This document shows positions 6,940 through 11,003 of a stretch of DNA of 11,003 bases, piece after piece (position 1 is the first letter of the stretch; each line of letters opens with the position of its first letter). The notes under the pieces are model-generated. The model searched no databases and was not told the origin of the DNA. It was given only the letters and a program-made list of their open reading frames with translations. The translations under genes and the position numbers were made by a program. The stretch is taken from assembly GCA_001797935.1 (NCBI GenBank), contig MGQT01000098.1:1-11003 (forward strand), read 5' to 3'. The DNA is from Deltaproteobacteria bacterium RBG_16_54_18. Its GTDB lineage: Bacteria > Desulfobacterota > B13-G15 > RBG-16-54-18.

Positions 6940-7066
6940 TACGACAAGTAGATAACGTAATTTCTGTTTTAATTAATGCTTGTGAAAGGATTAACTTATA
7001 TATTATTTTTTAGACAATAATTACTAATTTAGTTGATTATATAATCCGTTGAAGGAGGGCGCGAAT

Positions 7067-7954
7067 ATGGCGGCGAAGCTCATCAAGGGGACAGAGGTAG
7101 CGCAGGCGATCAGAGAAGAGCTTAAAAAAGAGATCGCGGAACTCAAGGCAAAACATCAGGTAACACCGGGGCTGGTCACCATTTTAGTAGGAGAGGATCC
7201 GGCCTCGGTGAGCTATGTCACGGCGAAGCAACGGACCTCCAAGGAGCTGGGATTCTACTCCATCCAAGACAACCAATCCCCCGATATCTCTGATGACACC
7301 CTCCTTGCCCTCATCGCCACATACAACAAAGACCCCAAGATCCACGGCATCCTGGTACAATTGCCCCTGCCTAAGCACATCGACGAGACCAAGGTCCTCT
7401 ATGCCATCGATCCGAAGAAGGATGTAGACGCCTTTCACCCCGTGAATGTGGGTAAACTCTTAATTGGCGAGCCTGATTTTCTCCCCTGCACCCCGCACGG
7501 GATCTGGCAGCTGTTGATCCGATCAGGGACCCAGATCGAAGGCGCGGAGGTCGTGGTGGTGGGACGCAGCAACATCGTGGGCAAGCCCATAGCCGCCATC
7601 CTCATGCAGAAATTGCCCCATGCCAACGCCACGGTGACCGTCTGCCATACGAAAACAAGGGATATGGCCTTCCATACCAAGCGCGCTGATATCCTCATCG
7701 TGGCTGCCGGTCGTCCCAAGGCCGTAACGGCGGACATGGTCAAAGAGGGCGCCGTGGTCATTGATGTGGGGGTGAACCGCATCGGTATGACCCCGGAGGG
7801 GAAGGCCATCTTGGCCGGGGATGTGGATTTTGAAGCGGTACAGAAGAAGGCCAGCGCCATCACCCCTGTCCCGGGGGGCGTCGGACCCATGACCATCACT
7901 ATGCTGATGCTCAATACCGTCAAGGCGGCAAAGCTCGCGGCCGGTATGGTCTAG
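7067..7954 (+). CDS. folD: Bifunctional methylene-THF dehydrogenase / methenyl-THF cyclohydrolase
   Basis: This 295-residue cytoplasmic enzyme interconverts 10-formyl-THF, methenyl-THF and methylene-THF, the steps following Fhs in the methyl branch. The catalytic Lys is Lys54 in SYVTAKQRTSKELG (the family YVxxK motif). Also present are the QLPLP loop at 98-102, DVDAFHPVNVGKL at 119-131 (commonly DVDGFHP, so Ala122 replaces Gly), PCTPHG at 140-145, the nucleotide-binding GRSNIVGKP at 166-174, GDVDF at 251-255 and TPVPGGVGPMT at 266-276. I chose the ATG at 7067 rather than an in-frame TTG at 7049 because AAGGAGGG (about 7052-7059) lies between them at good spacing for the ATG. It is the first gene of the folD-cooC-acsE-acsD operon. 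NADH versus NADPH preference cannot be told. Confidence 0.96.
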   Translation: MAAKLIKGTEVAQAIREELKKEIAELKAKHQVTPGLVTILVGEDPASVSYVTAKQRTSKELGFYSIQDNQSPDISDDTLLALIATYNKDPKIHGILVQLPLPKHIDETKVLYAIDPKKDVDAFHPVNVGKLLIGEPDFLPCTPHGIWQLLIRSGTQIEGAEVVVVGRSNIVGKPIAAILMQKLPHANATVTVCHTKTRDMAFHTKRADILIVAAGRPKAVTADMVKEGAVVIDVGVNRIGMTPEGKAILAGDVDFEAVQKKASAITPVPGGVGPMTITMLMLNTVKAAKLAAGMV

Positions 7955-7976
7955 GTCCAGGAGGTAGAAAGACAGC

Positions 7977-8735
7977 GTGCCTTTTCATATTGCGATCTGC
8001 GGCAAGGGGGGGACGGGCAAGACGACCTTGAGCGCCGTGATCCTGCGCCTCTTGATCAGTTCCGGAAAGGGCCCCGTCCTTGTCATCGATGCCGATGCCG
8101 ACGGGAACCTGGCCCAAGCCCTCGGCCTCAAAGGAGTTCAGACCGTTGGTGCCGTCTTAGATGAGATGGAGCGAAAGGTCTCCCAGTTGCCGCCGGGTAT
8201 ATCCAAGGATAAATGGCTGGAGGGGCGGTTGGCGGAGCTGCTGGTTGAGGAAAAGGGGTTCGACTTTCTGAGCATGGGCAGGGGCGAGGGGCCCGGGTGT
8301 TACTGTTATGTGAACAGTGTCTTGCGCAGGCTCATGGACAACCTCGAAAACAATTACCCCTATTCAGTGATGGACAACGCCGCAGGCATGGAGCACCTGA
8401 GCAGACGCACCACCAGGGCGGCGGATATTCTTTTTCTTGTCTCCGATCATTCCGTGAGGGGTGTGGAGAGCGGTGCACGGATCGCCGAGCTGGCCAAGGA
8501 GCTGAAGCTCGACGTCAAAGAGATGGGTTTTGTGATCAATCGGGTGCCTGGTACCATGGACCCTGTGATCCGCAAGAAGATAGAAGAGAAAGGTTTAGCG
8601 ATCTTGGGCTCCATACCCGAGGACGATCAGATCAAGAGGTTTGATTTGGAGGGGAGGTCTTTGCTGGAACTGCCCGAAGATAATAAGGTGACCGTAGCAG
8701 TCAGGGAGATGGTAGAAAAGATCTTAGTCAATTGA
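7977..8735 (+). CDS. cooC: CooC-type nickel-insertion ATPase for carbon monoxide dehydrogenase
   Basis: This 252-residue protein is a SIMIBI-class (MinD/NifH-like) ATPase that matures carbon monoxide dehydrogenase by assisting nickel insertion at its C-cluster. The deviant Walker A motif is GKGGTGKTT at 9-17, with the second lysine that marks MinD-type enzymes. DADADGNLAQALG at 38-50 follows. The CYC motif (Cys108 and Cys110) is the CxC that lets CooC dimers bind metal. The start is GTG 7977, with AGGAGG at 7959-7964, 12 bases upstream. The gap from folD is 22 bases, and the acsE Shine-Dalgarno overlaps this stop codon. The related AcsF, which serves acetyl-CoA synthase, cannot be fully excluded from sequence alone, but the nearby cdhA-like gene makes a CODH role sensible. 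Confidence 0.88.
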   Translation: MPFHIAICGKGGTGKTTLSAVILRLLISSGKGPVLVIDADADGNLAQALGLKGVQTVGAVLDEMERKVSQLPPGISKDKWLEGRLAELLVEEKGFDFLSMGRGEGPGCYCYVNSVLRRLMDNLENNYPYSVMDNAAGMEHLSRRTTRAADILFLVSDHSVRGVESGARIAELAKELKLDVKEMGFVINRVPGTMDPVIRKKIEEKGLAILGSIPEDDQIKRFDLEGRSLLELPEDNKVTVAVREMVEKILVN

Positions 8736-8750
8736 AGGAGGGTGGAGCAG

Positions 8751-9626
8751 ATGTTATTTATCGGGGAAAATATACACATCATTGCCAAAGCGGTCTCCGA
8801 GGCCGTCAATCAAAAGGACAAAAAGATTTTGCAACAGATGGCCAAGGAGCAGGCCGAGGCAGGTATGGATTATATCGATCTTAATGTTGGGCCGGCGCGC
8901 AAGAACCCGGAGGTCATGGGGTGGCTGGTAGAGGCCGTCCAAGAGGTATTGGATGTACCCCTTGCCTTGGACAGCACGAATCCCCTGGCGGTGGAGGCCG
9001 GCCTCAAGGTAGCCAAGTGGCCTCCCCTGATAAACTCCGCCTCGGGCAAAGGGGAGAGTAAGGAACGGATGCTCCCCTTGGCTGCCCAGTACAAGTGTGA
9101 GGTCATACTCTCCGTGCTGAGCGATCAGGGTATCCCCTCCGATGCCGAGGCCAGGGCCGAACGCATCATGGAGACGGCGGCCTATGCCAATGAACTGGGG
9201 ATCGAGAATGAGCGGCTCTGGATCGACCCTATCCTGTTGCCGGTCAGCGTTGCCCAACAAGGAGTGGTGGCATGTCTGGAGTTCACCCAGATGTTGCCGG
9301 ATCTCCTGCCGGGGGTAAAGTCGACCATCGGGCTCTCCAATATTTCTAATGGGGCACCCGAAGAGCTGAGAGGAATCCTCAATAGAACGTATGCGGTGAT
9401 GCTGCAGCGCTACGGCATGCACTCGGCCATCGTCGACGCCTTTGATGCCGAGTTGCGGGATCTGGTGCGCGGCAAGCTTCCGAATATCGTGGAGGTGATC
9501 CACCGGGTCATGGACAAACAAGAGGTAGATCCGGCCTCCCTCCCTCCCAAAGAGAAGGATTACGCAAAGACGGCCAAGGTCCTCATGGGGGAGGTCCTCT
9601 ACTCCCATACGTGGCTGGAGCAATAG
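8751..9626 (+). CDS. acsE: 5-methyltetrahydrofolate:corrinoid/iron-sulfur protein methyltransferase
   Basis: This 291-residue pterin-binding TIM-barrel enzyme moves the methyl group from methyl-THF to cobalt of the corrinoid iron-sulfur protein. FIGENIHII at the start and YIDLNVGPA at 41-49 fit the family. Asp74 (LALDSTN), Asn95 (INS), Asp159 (WIDP) and Asn197 (LSN) fall within two residues of the folate-contacting Asp75, Asn96, Asp160 and Asn199 of the Moorella enzyme. The ATG at 8751 is preferred over GTG 8742 because AAGGAGG (8735-8741) abuts the GTG but is nine bases from the ATG; it overlaps the cooC stop, suggesting coupling. It is about 30 residues longer than the 262-residue Moorella protein, with a charged C-terminal extension after about residue 240. 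The extension shows no motif I recognise. Confidence 0.93.
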   Translation: MLFIGENIHIIAKAVSEAVNQKDKKILQQMAKEQAEAGMDYIDLNVGPARKNPEVMGWLVEAVQEVLDVPLALDSTNPLAVEAGLKVAKWPPLINSASGKGESKERMLPLAAQYKCEVILSVLSDQGIPSDAEARAERIMETAAYANELGIENERLWIDPILLPVSVAQQGVVACLEFTQMLPDLLPGVKSTIGLSNISNGAPEELRGILNRTYAVMLQRYGMHSAIVDAFDAELRDLVRGKLPNIVEVIHRVMDKQEVDPASLPPKEKDYAKTAKVLMGEVLYSHTWLEQ

Positions 9627-9650
9627 ACAAGACAAACAGGAGGTATGTCA

Positions 9651-10553
9651 ATGGCCTTTACAGCACCGGTTGAGAGCTACAAAGGAAAAGCGGCCGAGGT
9701 TACGATCGGCAAGGGGAAACGGGCAATCAAGCTAGGAGGGGAGAATGTCCTCGCCTTCAACCAGACCTTTGATGAGGGGCAATTCCCCAATCCGCCCAAG
9801 CTTGCCCTGGAAGTCTGGGATATGGAGCCGCAGAATTGGTCTCCCTGGGTCTTAGGGCCCTATAAAGATGTGGCTGCCGATCCCGTTGCCTGGGCCAAGC
9901 GCTGCGAGGGACTGGGGGCTGATCTCATCTTCCTTTCGCTCATCAGCTGCGATCCGAACGAAAAAGACACCCCGCCTGAGCAGGCGGCGGCGCTGGTAAA
10001 ACGGGTCTATGATGCCATCTCGCTCCCCCTGATTGTCTACACAACGGGGGATGAGAAGAAAGACCCTGCCGTGCTTGCCGCGGTGGCAAAGGCCCTGAGC
10101 GGGGAAAATCTGCTCCTCGGTCCGGTCACCAAGGAGGACTTTGAGCCCATCGCCAATGCCGCCAAGGAGCACGGCCATTGCGTCGTGACGCAGGCGCCGG
10201 TGGATATCAACCTGCAAAAGGAGCTCAACGTCAAGGTGAGCAGGATCTTGCCCCCGGAACGGATCGTCCTCGACCCCCTGGCCTCTGCCCTGGGGTACGG
10301 CATCGAGTATTGCTTCTCCGTGATGGAGAGGACCAAGCACGTCGGCATCCAGTTCCAGGATGCGATGATGCAGATGCCGGTTATAGCCAATTGCGCCGGC
10401 GAGGTCTGGAAGAACAAAGAGCCCAAGGAGCGGGAGGAGCTGGGGATCGCCTGGGAAGAGGTGACGGCGATCACCTACCTCTTGGCCGGGGCAGACTGTG
10501 TGGTGATGAGGCACCCCGAGGTATTTAAGCTCGTGAAAGGAATGATCACGTAG
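9651..10553 (+). CDS. acsD: Corrinoid iron-sulfur protein small subunit (CODH/ACS delta subunit)
   Basis: This 300-residue TIM-barrel protein is the small subunit of the corrinoid iron-sulfur protein. With AcsC it carries the methyl group from AcsE to acetyl-CoA synthase; the small subunit holds no cofactor by itself but closes over the corrinoid. Family segments are clear: FNQTFDEGQFPNPPKLALEV at 36-55, TQAPVDINLQKELN at 180-193, DPLASALGYGIEYCFSVMER at 208-227, and CVVMRHPE at 283-290. I prefer ATG 9651 to ATG 9645 because AGGAGG at 9638-9643 is one base from the latter but seven from the former. It is the last gene of the folD operon; 179 bases follow before the cdhA-like gene. The large-subunit partner is not in the window. 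Confidence 0.93.
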   Translation: MAFTAPVESYKGKAAEVTIGKGKRAIKLGGENVLAFNQTFDEGQFPNPPKLALEVWDMEPQNWSPWVLGPYKDVAADPVAWAKRCEGLGADLIFLSLISCDPNEKDTPPEQAAALVKRVYDAISLPLIVYTTGDEKKDPAVLAAVAKALSGENLLLGPVTKEDFEPIANAAKEHGHCVVTQAPVDINLQKELNVKVSRILPPERIVLDPLASALGYGIEYCFSVMERTKHVGIQFQDAMMQMPVIANCAGEVWKNKEPKEREELGIAWEEVTAITYLLAGADCVVMRHPEVFKLVKGMIT

Positions 10554-10598
10554 GCGGGAGGTCTTGCGGAGCGAATGGTAAGCGTTAGCACCCAATGT

Positions 10599-10609
10599 CT
10601 TGACAAGGG
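10599..10609 (+). promoter_or_regulatory. Shared CTTGACAAGGG element upstream of the cdhA-like gene (-35-like)
   Basis: The third copy has TTGACA at 10600-10605. No hexamer at 15-18 bp spacing matches a -10 well: TACAAT (10617-10622) is only 11 bp away and TAGAAT (10628-10633) is 22 bp away. This weakens a pure promoter reading and leaves an operator role open. It is 125 bases before the start codon. Confidence 0.55.
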
Positions 10610-10664
10610 GGATAGCTACAATTAACCTAGAATAGAGATACCGTTTACGAGGTAAGATCCCGTT

Positions 10665-10715
10665 GGGCATCCGTGATGCCCGAGTCTTCGATCACGACTC
10701 AGATACGTCTTTTTT
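10665..10715 (+). promoter_or_regulatory. Tandem hairpins and T-run in cdhA leader, possible attenuator
   Basis: Hairpin 1 is a perfect 7-bp stem, GGGCATC (10665-10671) and GATGCCC (10675-10681), with a CGT loop. Hairpin 2 starts at the very next base: GAGTC (10682-10686) and GACTC (10696-10700) with a nine-base loop. Six Ts follow at 10710-10715, just before the Shine-Dalgarno sequence. The nine-base gap between stem 2 and the T-run makes a classic terminator unlikely, so a conditional or RNA-stability role is inferred. Confidence 0.4.
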
Positions 10716-10732
10716 AAGGAGGCAAGGAGACG

Positions 10733-11003
10733 ATGAAGGGGAAGAAAAAGAAAGAAGAGAAAGAGAAAATCATCAAGGCAGAGGATCAGTGGGAGCCCAT
10801 CGGGCATACCCCCATGCCCGATGTAACAGACCTCAGAAACTGGGATAGGCGCCTGATGGAGACGTATCCACCCTTTTATGCGCCCTTTTGTGATTTGTGT
10901 TGTATGTGCACTTATGGCAAGTGCGACCTCACGGCGGGCAACCGCGGGGCCTGCGGCATCGATATCGCCGGCCAACAGGGCCGCCTTGTGACCATGGCCT
11001 GTT
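10733..11003 (+). CDS. cdhA: CODH/ACS complex alpha (CdhA-type) subunit, N-terminal fragment
   Basis: Ninety codons are visible before the right edge. After a Lys/Glu-rich start (residues 1-15) comes WEPIGHTPMPDVTDLRNWD at 20-38, then a dense cysteine cluster, CDLCCMCTYGKCDL at 53-66 (Cys53, 56, 57, 59, 64), with RGACGID at 71-77 (Cys74). This pattern resembles the N-terminal iron-sulfur region of CdhA, the archaeal-type CODH catalytic subunit that interconverts CO2 and CO, and differs from the bacterial CooS/AcsA pattern (GICCRFCxxGPCR). Context (cooC, acsE, acsD just upstream) supports CODH. AGGAGG at 10717-10722 sets the ATG at 10733. The catalytic C-cluster region lies outside the window, so the assignment rests on the N-terminus alone. 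Confidence 0.8.
   Translation, partial: MKGKKKKEEKEKIIKAEDQWEPIGHTPMPDVTDLRNWDRRLMETYPPFYAPFCDLCCMCTYGKCDLTAGNRGACGIDIAGQQGRLVTMAC

Larger units (their letters stand above)
6841..7066 (+). promoter_or_regulatory. fhs-folD intergenic region: folD operon promoter and AT-rich leader
   Basis: After the fhs terminator comes a gene-free stretch with the folD operon control region. It holds an imperfect palindrome (6910-6927), then the shared CTTGACAAGGG element (6929-6939), then a leader that is extremely AT-rich: by hand count only 14 of the 85 bases from 6961 to 7045 are G or C. TATAAT occurs at 7040-7045, but it is too close to the ribosome binding site (AAGGAGGG, about 7052-7059) to be a useful -10. 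I see no clear riboswitch fold. Confidence 0.55.
10554..10732 (+). promoter_or_regulatory. acsD-cdhA intergenic region: promoter-like element and structured leader
   Basis: This 179-bp region has no terminator of the usual kind directly after acsD, so some read-through is possible. It contains the third CTTGACAAGGG element and a leader with two abutting hairpins and a T-run before the AGGAGG ribosome binding site (10717-10722). AACCTAG at 10624-10630 also occurs upstream of fhs (4837-4843) and folD (6884-6890), at variable distances from the 11-mer. Confidence 0.5.

Noticed and set aside
7040..7045. TATAAT close to folD considered as its -10 box
   Set aside because: Transcription would begin inside or just at the ribosome binding site, and no -35 hexamer sits at 16-18 bp.
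8754..9635. Long minus-strand open frame (293 codons) opposite acsE
   Set aside because: It mirrors acsE almost exactly, shows no family motif and has no ribosome binding site that I could see; it is best explained as a shadow of GC-biased codon use.
9852..10670. Minus-strand open frame (272 codons) opposite acsD
   Set aside because: It overlaps a well-supported gene on the other strand, its His/Leu/Gly/Arg-rich translation has no recognisable domain, and it runs into the cdhA leader.
1..11003. CRISPR arrays, insertion sequences, tRNA or rRNA genes
   Set aside because: No regularly spaced repeats, transposase genes, terminal inverted repeats with target duplications, or tRNA/rRNA signatures were seen in the gaps.

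Overview
The window looks like chromosomal DNA from an anaerobic bacterium that uses the Wood-Ljungdahl (reductive acetyl-CoA) pathway, most plausibly a Desulfobacterota/deltaproteobacteria-like lineage. That placement is an inference from gene content, from the style of the formate-tetrahydrofolate ligase, and from the pairing of bacterial-type acsE/acsD with an archaeal-type CODH gene. No species is claimed. Every convincing gene is on the plus strand.

Positions 1-4724 carry an origin-proximal housekeeping block in the widely conserved order: the end of rpmH, then rnpA, yidD, yidC, jag and mnmE. These genes serve ribosome assembly, tRNA processing, membrane protein insertion, RNA binding and tRNA wobble modification. 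A near-perfect parS site (TGTTCCACGTGGAACG) lies six bases past the jag stop codon. It supports a position close to the replication origin and a ParABS chromosome segregation system encoded elsewhere.

From about 4725 onward the usual neighbours of mnmE (mnmG, rsmG, parA, parB) are absent. A carbon-fixation cluster takes their place: fhs (formate activation) with its own terminator; a tight folD-cooC-acsE-acsD operon (methylene/methenyl-THF conversion, CODH nickel maturation, methyl-THF:corrinoid methyltransferase, corrinoid protein small subunit); and the 5' end of a cdhA-like CODH gene that runs off the right edge. Together these cover parts of the methyl branch and of the methyl transfer and CO-forming steps. 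The acetyl-CoA synthase, the corrinoid protein large subunit and methylene-THF reductase are not in the window.

The strongest signal beyond the genes is regulatory. The same 11-mer, CTTGACAAGGG, containing a consensus -35 hexamer and a CTTG-A-CAAG inverted repeat, lies upstream of each of the three carbon-fixation transcription units and nowhere else that I could find by eye. In each case it sits 125-145 bases before the start codon, which leaves long leaders. The folD copy has an 18-bp imperfect palindrome directly upstream, and the cdhA leader holds two abutting hairpins followed by a T-run. This suggests a co-regulated set of Wood-Ljungdahl genes, though that remains a hypothesis.
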